Assembly: GCA_034670405.1 (NCBI GenBank)
Contig: JAXDDX010000144.1
Coordinates: 853,501 to 917,500, forward strand
Direction: 5' to 3'
Source: Hoplostethus atlanticus
Lineage: Eukaryota > Chordata > Actinopteri > Trachichthyiformes > Trachichthyidae
Length of the DNA: 64,000 bases
Below the pieces are notes generated by a model. The model ran no database searches, was not told the DNA's origin, and saw only the letters and a program-made list of their open reading frames with translations. Positions 48,446 through 60,497 of the stretch are shown in pieces. The position numbers and the translations under genes were made by a program. The first letter of the stretch is position 1. The number at the start of each line of letters is the position of its first letter.

Positions 48446-49329
48446 TCAACACCGAAAGAGCATGACTCAACACTGAAACATCCAACATTGGTTAGCCCCT
48501 GCATACCGCTGCATTATTGCTGTGAGTGAGAGCGAGAGAGAGACAGAATTAGGGGGAATAGAAAGATAAGAGAAGTGTGTGTGTGTCTCTCTCTCTTGGT
48601 CTCACAAAGAGACCAAGAGATGTGAGATAAGAGAGAGAGCTATAAATAAATGTGTGACAACTTCCATCACGTTCCCTCTCGGCCCCCACCCCCCCCAAGT
48701 CTCTCTCTCTCTGTCTGAATGTCTTGTGGTCTTGGTGTTATTGTTGTCAGTCTTCAGTACAGGAAATGTGTTCTGTCCTAACCACAGCTCCCTTTCTTTT
48801 TTCCCTCCTCTCGACATAGTTCTCTCCCTTTATCCACATTTTTTCCGTGTTGTCCCCTTTTCTCCATGTTGTATCCTAAAACAATCAGAAATGCAGGGTG
48901 TATGTGTGTGTGTGTGTGCGTGTGGTAACTCATCAACTCATGAACTAAACTAATTTTAGCACACATCTATTGCTAATCAAGACTGTTGAAACAGAAACGC
49001 GTAGCCAAACAAAATGAAAGGCAAACAAAACTTTGTTCTTAATTGGACAAAGGTTAGGTAAATAGAAAAACTTGAAAGCCTGACTGGCAACGTTTGCAAC
49101 TGATGACATAAAACGACAGTTGATGACAAAATGATGAAACATTGTGTTAGCCGGAACATCATTTGAAAATGTAAACATACAGCTTTGTAATTGGAGGATA
49201 CTTTATACATGGCACGTCATGTGAAATCTAGCCACAAGCACTACCTTTTGCTATTGCCTTTCAATTTCATCTGATTTCTCTGCAGACTGTCACGCTCTAG
49301 TCTCGACAACTCAACAAGATGCACTGTGC

Positions 49330-49535
49330 TTCTACAGAAAACCCAAGCAGTGCAGCGTTCAGGTGCTTCAGTTCTGCAGCATTAATGGATCTGTCTATTT
49401 TCGCCACCACAAACGACGCACAGCCTCTCTTACGTGCAGAACAGAAGTGACTGAAAACCACTCCCTTGTGCAACTGAGCTGAAGTAGAGATCTTGCAGTT
49501 GCGGGCCACCCCCTGCAGAATGCACGTGGCGTAAA
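49330..49535 (-). other. exon-like block of unknown identity
   Basis: On the minus strand a strong acceptor (TGTTTTTTTTGTGCAG) precedes 49537. An open frame follows containing CILQGVARNCKISTSAQLHK, FCSARKRGCASFVVAKIDRS and AELKHLNAALLGF, closing at TAG near 49301. An internal GTAAGAG is a possible donor at about 49432. The composition looks protein-like, but I do not recognise the family. It could be an unplaced akap13 N-terminal exon, another gene, or a transposon relic. Confidence 0.35.
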
Positions 49536-49699
49536 TACTGCACAAAAAAAACAAAAGGCAGATTAGGTGCACTTCCATCTGTTGGAATAAGGCAAATAAA
49601 GAGGTCCCTGAATATAGAACTACAACAACAAAAAACATATCCACCAGAAAAATCTTTCAAGAATTGACTGGTATCTGGCAAATTCGTCAATGTCAGCTA

Positions 49700-50473
49700 A
49701 TGTTGGCCATATTCCATGCTGTATGAAAACAAAACAAAGAAATGCACTTCACAATATTGCAAGGTACCGACATACACATGTCAGAAACAACAGATATATT
49801 CTTATGTACCAACTAATGGTCATACAAGACCAAGGCCACTTTCGTGGGTTCGTACAGTCAAAAGGACACTTTCGTGGAAGAAACAAAAGCCCTGCATTGG
49901 CTTTGGATTCCAAACTAGTTGAATTCTTAACAAACCAGCCCCTACTGTGTGACCATCTACAATTGATTTAAAATATTACATGATTGGTTGTATTCCCTTG
50001 TGGAAAAGCATCCCCATTTCTTTTGCCTGTTCATTGCCTTTGTTTCCATCTCCATGCTAGCTTCTCAAGGTCAAGCTTGTTAGAGGATAACTGCACCTTT
50101 ATGATGGATCAGACTGTTCCTAAATCCTCAGATTCCCTCGGTCACCTTTGTCGCTCTTTCACTACAGCCGTTTTGTTTGTTTGTAAATAAACAAACAATA
50201 CAAAAGCTGCAGTGAGAACACAAATATGACAAATATGTATGCGGTATCATGTTCAACTGGGTTTCTATTTTGGGCATGTTCAACTTCGCTGTTAGTATAC
50301 CATGGCCTTTAAGAATACAGAGATGCTGTAAAACTTAACCTGACAGGAGCTCAGCCTAGACCAGTGTATCAGTCTGCCAGTATATCGGACCGATATTGGC
50401 CTTTTATCAAATATCAGATATGGTCCAGCCAGAGTCCTCGATAACCAATATGATGGAGGTTTCTCCTTCCCCT
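49700..50473. other. no gene seen
   Basis: AT-rich sequence without recognisable exon, RNA or transposon end. Confidence 0.45.
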
Positions 50474-51712
50474 AAAATATGGTCTGATGTTCATCTAAGT
50501 CAATAGATAAACAGTGCAATTTAACAAATAACACACAAAAAATGTACTTTTATATGTTTTTATTGAACATATTGTTCAAATGTTAACAGTTTGGATTGGA
50601 AAAAAAAATGTGAATCATGAGATTTAGTAATGAGTGCACAACGGTTAGGAGGTATTTTGGACCATTGCTGCTTACAGAACTTTTTTTGGGATGTCTTGCA
50701 TGAATGGCTTGCTTCAGGTCATGCCACAACATTCCCTCTGTTGAAGCCATTCTGTTGTAGATTTGCTTTTGTGTTTGGGGTCATTGGCATGCTGCATGAC
50801 ACAACCTCTGTTTAGCTTCAGATCACAGATTACACAGATTACACAGATTACACAGATTATTCCTGAATTATTGCAAGCCATCCAGGCCCTGAGGTGAAGC
50901 AGCCAAACCATGATGCCCCCTTCACCATGCTTCACGGATTGGATGAGGTTGGTATGCAGTGTTTTTTCTCCTCCAAACAGCATTGTGCCATTTTGCCAGA
51001 AAGCTCTATTTCTGTCTCACCTGTCCCCAGAACATTGTTCCAGTAGCTTTGTGGAACATCCAGGTGGTCTTTGGCAAACTTGAGATGGGTAGCAATGTAT
51101 TTAGTGGTTGTCAGTGGTTTGCTCCTTGGTATCCTCCCATGAACACTCTTGTTTTTCTTATAGTAGCCTTGCGGACACAGATATTACAAAGCTCAAGAGA
51201 TGCCTGCAGATCCTTAGCTGTTACCTTCGGGTTCTTTGTCACCTCCTTGACCATTATGCAGAGGCCCAAGTCTTTGGAAATGTTCGTCTAGCCTTTTCCA
51301 TCCTTATGAGCCACAACTCTCCAGGGGTCCTCTAAAATGTCTTTTGAGTGGAGCATATTCCAAAATTTTTTTTTAGAGCGCAGACTCCGCTGGTAACCAA
51401 ACTTTGTGGGGGTTTTATATGACAGAACACCTCTAACCCACACTCTCATTGATTGGATCACCAGACTTCAATAGACTTAATAGAAGTCATTATCCTAGAG
51501 GTGTACATACTTTTTCCAGCTTACGCTGCTAATGTTTGAACAATATATTCTATAAAAACATGTAAGAGCACATTTTTTGTGTGTTATTAGTTAAATCGCA
51601 TTGTGTTATATCTATTGTTATGATTTAGATCAAGATCAGACCATATTTTAGGACCCATTTATTCGGGAATGCAGGTATATCAAATGGGTTTACAAACTTT
51701 CTCACAACTGTA
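50474..51712 (-). mobile_element. Tc1-like transposon, degenerate, with matching inverted ends
   Basis: On the minus strand the order is terminal repeat, then a Tc1 transposase remnant. The plus strand carries the complementary remnants CCATGATGCCCCCTTCACCA, GGAACATCCAGGTGGTC and CTGCAGATCCTTAGCTGTTA. Inverted pieces at 50474-50550 and about 51565-51655 match (ATATGGTCTGAT, AACACACAAAAAATGT). The right end is CACAACTGTA at 51712. The left end is truncated. Confidence 0.75.
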
Positions 51713-53054
51713 CAGTCTGTAAAACCTGCAATGGCATTTTATTTTCTTTGCACATTTTATGCACATTTTATTTATTCATCTATTTATTTATGTTTTCTGT
51801 AAATCAATTCTACATTTAAAAAGGCAGCAATGCATCACAGTTTCCCCTACCATTGAAAATAGTTGGGGTGGGTCACCCTTCCTTAAAGGGAAATTTCACT
51901 CTCAGATACTCTGTTACAGTGTTATATATCATCAATCTGTTATTTTCAATGCATTCCAGGAGTTAAGAACTTTTTATAGTGATACCACAGGAAAAACAAC
52001 ACTATAAAAACATGACTACCTAGTATCACAGACACACTGTAAGTCCCTATATATTAGAGTAATTATCCTTCGCATAAATCATATCCTAAGTAGTATCAAA
52101 CTGATTTTGTTTATATAAAAGGTTGGGTCTGTTAAGGGGGGGAATCAATGTTTTTCTTAAAATATAATTGATTCCTCTTTCTTTTAGTGATTGTTTGACT
52201 GGAGATCATACATCAACTATCGTTTTAATTACCACTGCATCACTAACTAGAGTAAAAATAACTACAAAACTCAAAGAGTATTGCTATGATTGTAGCTGGT
52301 ACATTGTGAAACATTGTTGCAACAAATACGCCATGAAACACATAAAAAGTAAAAGGTCAAAGCCTGCTGTTATCCTACACTAGTACTGTACTAGTACTAC
52401 CAGTACTCGTACTACCAGTCTAAACCAGACTGGAAATAACGCATAAAGTTTTTTTCGCTTCTTGGTCAGGCGATCTTCTTACCTCGTAGTTTTGACTTCT
52501 AGTGGTGACTGCACTCCATTTCTCTACGCATTTCCTTCTTCTTTCTGTTTAACGCCAGAATAGTCAACAGGATTTGTTTTAAAAAAAACTCCGCCCCTTA
52601 TGTATTTCTTTTCTTCACAAAGAAATCCTTTTTTTGAGTGGTTATTTGGTTAGATACCGACTCCACGCTGACTCAGGCTGACTCACCAATGCGAAGCCAG
52701 AAAAAAAAAAAAAAAGTAGGACTTCTGGTCTGAATTTTCAAAACAAAACTCTTATTAACGAGCGTGTTGCGTTGTATGCTGATTAGCAGCAAAGCAAAAG
52801 TAACGACCATATTCAATGAGAATTCTGTAGTAGAATAAAAAAAAACGTTTTGTCAACCCCGGTACGTAATTATTCTTTTTTCGCTAGTGACAAATTTGCG
52901 CCTTTTATTTTGAAGGTAAAATCGTTTTACTTTAGATCTGGCTTTGGCTAACTTGACGCAGTTGGCAGTAGAGGCGGGCTCTATAGAAAATGGGTGTGAC
53001 TGTGACTGTGATTTCCCATTAGCTCTATGTGAGAGGTCTGAATACCTGTCAATC
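51713..53054. other. no gene seen
   Basis: AT-rich DNA with A-runs at 52580 and 52700. No element was named. Confidence 0.4.
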
Positions 53055-53660
53055 ACTTCAAGATTCAAGAAGTTTATTTGTCATATACACACACGAGGTG
53101 TGCAGTGAAATGTAAAAGTGGCAATGCTCAGCAGGAATGTGCAAAGGGCAAAATAACAGGTGCACACTATTTACAATAAAAAAAACAACACAATAGTTAG
53201 AATATCACAGTAAGAGCTCTATATAAAAAACAACACAATATTTACAGTAAGAGCACTTTGGAAATAAAAATATAGTAAAAAAGGGAAATTGTATGTAATA
53301 TAATATAAATTATGTGTAGTCTTTACCTGAGTGTGTGTGTGTGCATAAGAGGGGCAGAGGTGTGTGGGTCTTGGTGGGGGCCCTGGTGGGGGCCCTGGTG
53401 AGGTCAGAGTTCACAGTCCTGATGGCCTGAGGAAAGAAACTCCGTCTCAGTCTCTCTGTTTTGGCAGCGTGACTACGGAGGCGCTTGCCTGACCGCAGCA
53501 GCTGAAACAGTCCGTTGTTGGGGTGGTGAGGATCCTTCATGATCCTGCAGGCTCTGGTTCTGCACCTCCTGGTGTATAAGTCCTGCAGGGTGCGGGAGTG
53601 TAGTTCCAATAGTGCGTTCAGCCGAACGCACACTTGGATACAAGACAGGCAGCAGTGCGG
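53055..53660 (-). mobile_element. L2-type LINE, C-terminus and 3' end
   Basis: The minus frame reads LHSRTLQDLYTRRCRTRACR, then RSGKRLRSHAAKTERLRRSF and FPQAIRTVNS, the usual LINE C-terminus. The 3' end is CATTTCACTGCACACC followed by ATGACAAATAAACTTCTTGA and CTTGAA. It is 5' truncated at about 53660. Confidence 0.75.
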
Positions 53661-54254
53661 GCGTTCAAAGCGTCGCGGATGGATCTATCCGAACTTGCAG
53701 TGCGCGTTTGTAGTTTTTAGCTCAGGGGTGTAAGAAGTATCCAGAAATTATACTTAAGTTAAAGTATGGGCACTGTTTAAAAATCTAACTCAAAGACAAG
53801 TCAAAGTATCTAGCTAAAATACACTTGAAAGTCAAAAAGTTTCTACTTTTAAATGTAGTAAAAAGTAATCTTTTTTTATTATTGGAATGGATAGATAATG
53901 CTGAAATTAAAGAACAGAACACATTTTTGCATTAAATCTACTTTAATGCACCTCTCCATCGAATTTGAAAAAACATGTAAACTAACATGGACAGCATCAC
54001 CTGGAAGTAGATTTCAGACATATTAAAAGACAAAATATATATACAAGTAAGAAATAAACATAACAAATAACTAATAAAGTTAACAGTAAACTTATACAAC
54101 AAATTTCAATAAACAACATAAATAGTCCGAGGTGTAGGCTGAAGCTACAGCTTATAATGCCTACCCTTTTAACCATATGTCATAAAACAAAACAACACAA
54201 ACAAAAAACAACTCACATCTCCTTCACCCCGCCGTCCTTCCATGTCAGTTCCTC

Positions 54255-54822
54255 TCCCTAATCATCCATTTTCATATTTGCTAATTATGCTATCCTTAAA
54301 AATTTGTTTAAACTTGTTAAGTGTTGCACATATTTTCAGTTCCTCACTGCAGCTGTTCCACAAATTCACTCCTTTGACTGAAATACAATGCTGTTTTACA
54401 TTAGTCCTCACTTATTGCTTTTTGAACATACAAATTCCTCACAGATCATATAGACTCTCTCAACTTTGGGATACTTCCGGGTAATCACTGATTATTAGCT
54501 TTATACATAACTTGAGCCACTTTAAAATCGACCAAATCTTTAAATTTTAAAGCCTTTAATTTGACAAAGAGTGAGTTTGTTGGTTTTCTATAAGTAGTTT
54601 TGCTCACAATTCTTATGGCTCTCTTTTGAAGTATGAAGATAGGATTGGTATTTGTGTTATATGTATTTCCCCACACTTCCTAGCGTCCAGTTCTGAAGTT
54701 GGCCAAAGCATGGAAAAAATTAAGGCATAGTTCAGTGTTTTATACTTGGGTTCAATATCGCACATCCTAAGGTTCTTGTCAAAGAGTTGAAAACCATTAT
54801 GGTTACTGAAACTGTTTACCAA
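54255..54822 (-). mobile_element. non-LTR retrotransposon C-terminal fragment
   Basis: Broken minus frames carry NPIFILQKRAIRIVSKTTYR, then LKALKFKDLVDFKVAQVMYK, and after a shift KGVNLWNSCSEELKICATLN with KFKQIFKDSIISKYENG and a stop. This is the conserved C-terminal order of many LINE reverse transcriptases. It is 5' truncated. Confidence 0.75.
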
Positions 54823-55306
54823 ACCATTTACTGGCTAGCTGACCCCATACGCTTCCACTAGCATTGCTACAAAATGCTAACAAGATTCCAGTGAATTTTT
54901 CTCAGTAACTCTAGTGTCGACTTAAAAAAGGTTTTCAGCTAGCTGACCTCATTACGTTGATTCAAGAGTACTGTTGGTGGAATTTAAAAAATCAAATACA
55001 CAGGGTCCCTCGAAGACAGGTTTGGGAACCACTGCCATAGAAAAATACACATTAAAAAATTGCCCTCAAACAGGGGGCTGTTCCACAAAGCAGGCTTAGA
55101 AAAGTGGCGATTAAACTCGCAAGCCTGGTTTGAGTTAACCTAACAAATCAATCGGGGCTAAAGCGGTTCCACAAAGCCCAAGTCAAGCTACCGTGATCTG
55201 GCTAAACCGAGCCAGGCTCAAGCAATCCAGATAATTGCGCGTGCACATTTATACACAGTTTATTTAAGCAGCCCCAGAGATCGATCATGGATCTGATCGA
55301 TTCATC

Positions 55307-55478
55307 ATGGCGAAAAATGATGGTAAAGACAGAGCCGCAATGTTCACGCCCACTGAACAGCGACTTTTAGTGGAGGTCTATGGAGAATTCAGCCATATTA
55401 CAATGAAAAGGGAAATACGATTGCCATGAATAAAGGGAGAGAGAAAGATTGGCAACGAATTGCTGCTAGATTGAATGC
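55307..55478 (+). pseudogene. Harbinger Myb/SANT-like exon, shifted
   Basis: The frame starts MAKNDGKDRAAMFTPTEQRL and continues VEVYGEFSHIT. Compared with copy A, one base is missing near 55399, which stops the frame at CCATGA. In the other frame it would continue as a Myb_DNA-bind_5-like helix. A donor GTAAGTAAG follows at 55479. The encoded domain normally helps the transposase bind the ends. Confidence 0.6.
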
Positions 55479-55705
55479 GTAAGTAAGTGTTGAATTAAAA
55501 ACAAACAAATTGTATAGACCTTATTAAATATCATGTGTTCCAACAATATTAAAGAACTGAAAAGCTGTGCTAAAAATATTATAAATGAAACCATGCCATA
55601 TATGAAACCTCAAGACTGTAAATGTACTATATATCGCATAAATGATGTAGTAAAGGCTGTACGTAACGTTTCATCTTACTACTTTACAGTCATTGTACAG
55701 TACTG

Positions 55706-55778
55706 GACCCTATATGGGGCTCAAACTCACAACCTTAAGACTGAGAGTCTCATGCTCTACTGACTGAGCTGTTCGGGC
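55706..55778 (-). pseudogene. tRNA-Lys(CTT)-derived pseudogene or SINE head
   Basis: The minus strand reads GCCCGAACAGCTCAGTCAGT and AGAGCATGAGACTCTCAGTC, then a T-arm GGTTGTGAGTTTGAGCCCC. It is close to tRNA-Lys(CTT), but the anticodon position reads CTC and the anticodon stem no longer pairs well. The 3' acceptor bases (TAGGGTC) do not pair with GCCCGAA. It lies inside Harbinger copy B. Confidence 0.7.
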
Positions 55779-56557
55779 TGGTTCTTGCTTTTATTATATT
55801 TTTATGAAATCGGTTGTTTCCATCCTGGAAATTGATCGGCTGAAAGTGTGTTCTACAGTGACTGTAAATCCCATACAGTAACAGTGAATGCGTCTCCTAG
55901 CAACCGTGGAAACATCTTGACATATATTCAAGATATTCAATATACTTTATTAGGGTTCAAACCCTGAAGGGGTAGAACCCTATTGTTTTTCACCTCAGTT
56001 TATTAGGGTTCAAACCCCGAAGGGGTAGAACCCTATTGTTTTCCTATCGGTTTATTAGTGGGATTGCTGTGAAACAGCAAACCCACTATTGTAATCCGGC
56101 ATACTTATTATTATTCTTCCGTGCGCTTTTGCATTGATTCCTATGGTTTTTTTTTGCTCACCTGTAGCCCGAAATCCGCTTGTGCCACATATGTGGTTCA
56201 GATATCGAAACGTGCCGAATTATGCGACGGGGTGTGGAAATTAGTAATGGTGGCAGAAATTTGCACGATTCACGAGTTATCGCAGAAAAACACGGTTTTT
56301 AAAAACGCGGTCGCTGCGCTACTTGTCCCGCAGTTTTCGAGCTACATGCACGTGTCATATGTCAAACTGTCCGGAATTATTGGGGGAGTGTTGCTATGAC
56401 TTTTCTAAGAGATACTAGTAGTACTTTAGGAATTATGAAGTACTTTGTACTCCCCATAGACTTCCATGTATTTGTACTCCCATAGACTTCCATGTATTTT
56501 GAACTCTCCATAGACTTCAATGTATTTTGTACCCTCATAGACTTCAATGTATTTGTA

Positions 56558-57690
56558 ATGCAACTCCATTCAACTTCAAACAACTTTCAAGTACTACTAC
56601 TAGTACTACTACAATGCCGCCATTGTGGATATTGGCGGCCATTTTGGCTCCAGACCCATAGACCTCCATGTATTTTGAACTCACATAGACTTCAATGTAT
56701 TTGTAATGCAACTGCATTCAACTTCATACAACTTTCAAGTACTACTACTAGTGCGACTACAACGCCGCCATGTTGGATCCAGGTGGCCATTTTGGCTCCA
56801 GACCCATAGACCTCCATATATTTTGAACTCACATAGACTTCAATGTATTTGTAATGCAACTGCATTCAACTTCATACAACTTTCAAGTACTACTACTAGT
56901 ACTACTACAACGCCGCCATTGTGGATATTGGTGGCCATTTTGGCTCCAGACCCATAGACCTCCATGTATTTTGAACTCACATAGACTTCAATGTATTTGT
57001 AATGCAACTGCATTCAACTTCATACAACTTTCAAGTACTACTACTAGTGCGACTACAACGCCGCCATGTTGGATCCAGGCGGCCATTTTGGCTCCAGACC
57101 CATAGACCTCCATATATTTTGAACTCACATAGACTTCAATGTATTTGTAATGCAACTGCATTCAACTTCATACAACTTTCAAGTACTACTACTAGTGCGA
57201 CTACAACGCCGCCATGTTGGATCCAGGTGGCCATCTTGGCTCCAGACCCATAGACCTCTATGTATTTTGAACTCACATAGACTTCAATGTATTTGTAATG
57301 CAACTGCATTCAACTTCATACAACTTTCAAGTACTACTACTAGTGCGACTACAACGCCGCCATGTTGGATCCAGGTGGCCATTTCGGCTCCAGACCCATA
57401 GACCTCTATGTATTTTGAACTCACATAGACTTCAATGTATTTGTAATGCAACTGCATTCAACTTCATACAACTTTCAAGTACTACTACTAGTGCGACTAC
57501 AACGCCGCCATGTTGGATCCAGGTGGCCATTTTGGCTCCAGACCCATAGACCTTTATGTATTTTGAACTCACATAGACTTCAATGTATTTGTAATGCAAC
57601 TGCATTCAACTTCATACAACTTTGAAGTACTATGACTAGTACTACTACAAATGCCGCCATTTTGGGTCCAGGTGGCCATTTTGGATCCAG
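56558..57690. repeat. 148-bp tandem array, about eight copies
   Basis: The text AATGCAACTGCATTCAACTT recurs at 56558, 56706, 56854, 57002, 57150, 57298, 57446 and 57594, so the period is 148 bp. Each unit also has CATAGACTTCAATGTATTTG, GTACTACTACTAGT and GCCGCCAT. Units differ at a few sites: GTGGATATTGG in the first and third full units, GTTGGATCCAGG in most of the others. Shorter CATAGACTTCCATGTATT units precede it from 56455. Confidence 0.95.
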
Positions 57691-57737
57691 CTACTACACG
57701 TTAGCAATGACATATTAGACCCTAGCAACGACTTATA

Positions 57738-58375
57738 AACAACATAGGATCCACCTAGGACACCCTAGCAACCGCCTATGACACCCTAGCAATAGCCCAG
57801 GACACCCTAGCAACGGCCCAGGACACCCTAGCAACGGCCTAGGACACCCTAGCAACGGCCCAGGACACCCTAGCAACACCCTAGCAACGGCCCAGGACAC
57901 CATAGCAACTCCCATGCAACGGCCTAGGACACCCTAGCAACACCCTAGCAACACCCTAGCAATGGCCTAGGACACCCTAGCAATACCCTAGCAACGGCCT
58001 AGAACACCCTAGCAATGGTCTAGGACACCCTAGCAACACCCTAGCAATGGTCTAGGACACCCTAGCAATGGCCCAGGACACCCTAGCAACACCCTAGCAA
58101 TGGCCCAGGACACCCTAGCAACACCCTAGCAACGGTCTAGGACACCCTAGCAACGGCCTAGGACACCCTAGCAACACCCTAGCAACGGTCTAGGACACCC
58201 TAGCAATGGCCCAGGACACCCTAGCAACGGCCCAGGACACCCTAGCAACGGCCTAGGACACCCTAGCAACGGCCCTGCACACCCTAGCAACACTCTAGCA
58301 ACGGCCCAGGACACCCTAGCAACACCCTAGCAACGGCCCAGGACTCCCTAGCAACCAGCTAGAAACACCCTAGCA
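57738..58375. repeat. CACCCTAGCAACGGC minisatellite
   Basis: About 640 bp of imperfect units built on ACACCCTAGCAAC plus GGCCCAGG or GGCCTAGG (21-bp unit), mixed with an 11-bp unit, ACCCTAGCAAC. The array is directly next to the 148-bp array. Confidence 0.95.
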
Positions 58376-58459
58376 ACCACCTTTATATCCCTTTAAGCTT
58401 CGCGGTTTGCCCGTACAGCAATCCCACGCATTTTCCGCGGGAAATGCATTTCTAGTTAT

Positions 58460-60497
58460 TCTTTGTTGTCTTATGCCGCGTCGCAAATTCCCGTGAGCTG
58501 GAATGAGCTAAAACCATGAAACTTGGCCCAATAACTGGAAATGATGTGCAAATGCTTCCCAAGAAACATGAGCCCAATCGGCCAGCTGGTGGCGCTGTAA
58601 TTAAGGCCCAAAAGCGAAATTTTGGAAAGGCCACACCCCTCACACGTGCGTCCGATTGACCTTAAATTTGACACACAAGTCCAGTTCAACGTGTTCTACA
58701 AAAAAGCCTCAAGAACCACTAAAGTCCGCCTGACTAGATTTTCCGCCATTTTGAATTTTTTGAAAAACACATTTTTGACATCTCCTCCTAGACCGTAGAT
58801 CCGATTGCTACCAAATTTTCTGTGGATCATTAGTGGACCAAGCTTATCAAAAGTTGCATAAAGGTTGTTGATAACTTTAGTTTTCAAGATATTGACCAAT
58901 GAACTGTAAAATTATTTTGAAATCGCTCAATAGGGGGCGCCACCAGTTCCAAACATGTGCATGGGCCTGGCACAAATTTGGCCTTAAATCAATGACAGTT
59001 TGTCCAAACATCACCAAACTTGGTTGACATTTTTAATTAAGTTGTTGAAACATGTCCCCAACCTGTTTTTGAAATTGACCAATAGCGGGTGATGGCGGGG
59101 CCTGGCAAATTGTGCTGTAAATACATGAGTTTTTCCATATGGGTGTAACCCACATTAAAATATGGTTATAAAAGTAGTAGATTTTTATAAATTAAGTTAC
59201 AAATAAATTAGGCTACAATTAAAAATGTTGACACTAAATAATTTGTAAGAAGAAACAATTAAAACGTATGCCTATACAAATTCATAGTGAAACATTCCCC
59301 TTTAATTAGTGAATATCCCTTTAAGAAAGACGTTGTTTTTTTCCTCTCGGAAAAAAAGTTACAGCACAGGTGCAGAGTTAGAACCGTGCACTGCAGAGAG
59401 AGAAACGGAGAGAACGAGATAGATAATTTACTTTGTAAAAGACATAATAATAACTACTTTTTTACCGTTTAATGCAAGCCTGCAAATACCTTCACACACA
59501 AACTGAGACAGGATGGCGAGCTACCCACGGATCTGAGAGCTGAACACACGTGCCAGTGTGAGAATCTAATGTACACGTCTGATGACTGCTGAATACATCG
59601 CTGCCAGTGTGGTAGGAGTGTTGTGGATCTGAAAACAGAATTTAACTGAACTACAGTACAAAGAACTAGAACTGAATTTGAAAAGAACTGAAGAATATAC
59701 CACTTTGGTACTACATTACATTTATTTCAAGAATTTCCAATGTTATGTTGTTGTGATGATGTAATGTTCATTTGATGTTTAGATTGAAGAAAGGTGAATT
59801 TCTTACCTGTCGGGGAAGAAAGGAAAAGAGTTAAACCCAAAAGGTTATATCTCTGATTTACCTGTCATGGATTTTAAGGTTTACTTACCTGTTTACCTGT
59901 GAAGGAAAAATAATAAGACTTAACTCAGGGAATAAAATAAGACATAACCTATTAAGCTAAAATAGGCATGACCTACTAACCTAAAATAAGTTATGTTAGA
60001 AACCTGACTAAGCTGACTAATCTAACTAAATTGACTTAAACTGAGTAGACTAACTAATCTATAGGAAATTTAAAGGAGAAACAAAAAAGGTTTGGTTATA
60101 CTTACCTGTGATTTAGGCCAAGTAGATTGACTTATTGTATGATAAGTGTTATTTTTGTTTGTTTGTTACCTTTCCAATCACTAAATTGCCGGCTGTTATA
60201 TTTAATGCTCTGTGTCTCTGGTCTGATTTATTATATTATCATCACCACTCCCACGAACCTAGAACTAGTCCAGTCGTATACTTACGCTGTGGATACAGTG
60301 ACACAAGTGCTACATGGGCTTACAGTATAGTATTTTTCTGGGGCTTTTATGTTTAAACTGGGCTTTGTTGTTTGAGAATGGAAGCCTCTGTCCTAGTGGC
60401 CTTGCTTACTTAAACATACAGTTAACTGCAAATATTTGTTTGTGGAATTTATCTTCTTCTGTCACCCTGCATGCAGTTTGCAGTAACAAAATGGTTT
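58460..60497. other. repeat interior, no gene seen
   Basis: The block contains GGTGGCGCTGTAATTAAGGC and TTTGAAATTGACCAATAGCG-like text, typical of fish repeat interiors. An AACTTAACTCAGG region with many CTAACTAA words lies near 59990-60060. No coding frame is convincing. Confidence 0.45.

Noticed and set aside
55706..55778. Functional tRNA gene
   Set aside because: The acceptor stem is mismatched and the anticodon stem is damaged; it is listed as a pseudogene.
56492..57549. Series of 83-codon MQLHSTSYN frames
   Set aside because: They recur because of the 148-bp tandem repeat. The unit is not a multiple of three, so no continuous protein results.
57738..58375. Minisatellite as a CRISPR array
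   Set aside because: There are no unique spacers of constant length; the units are contiguous tandem copies in an animal genome.
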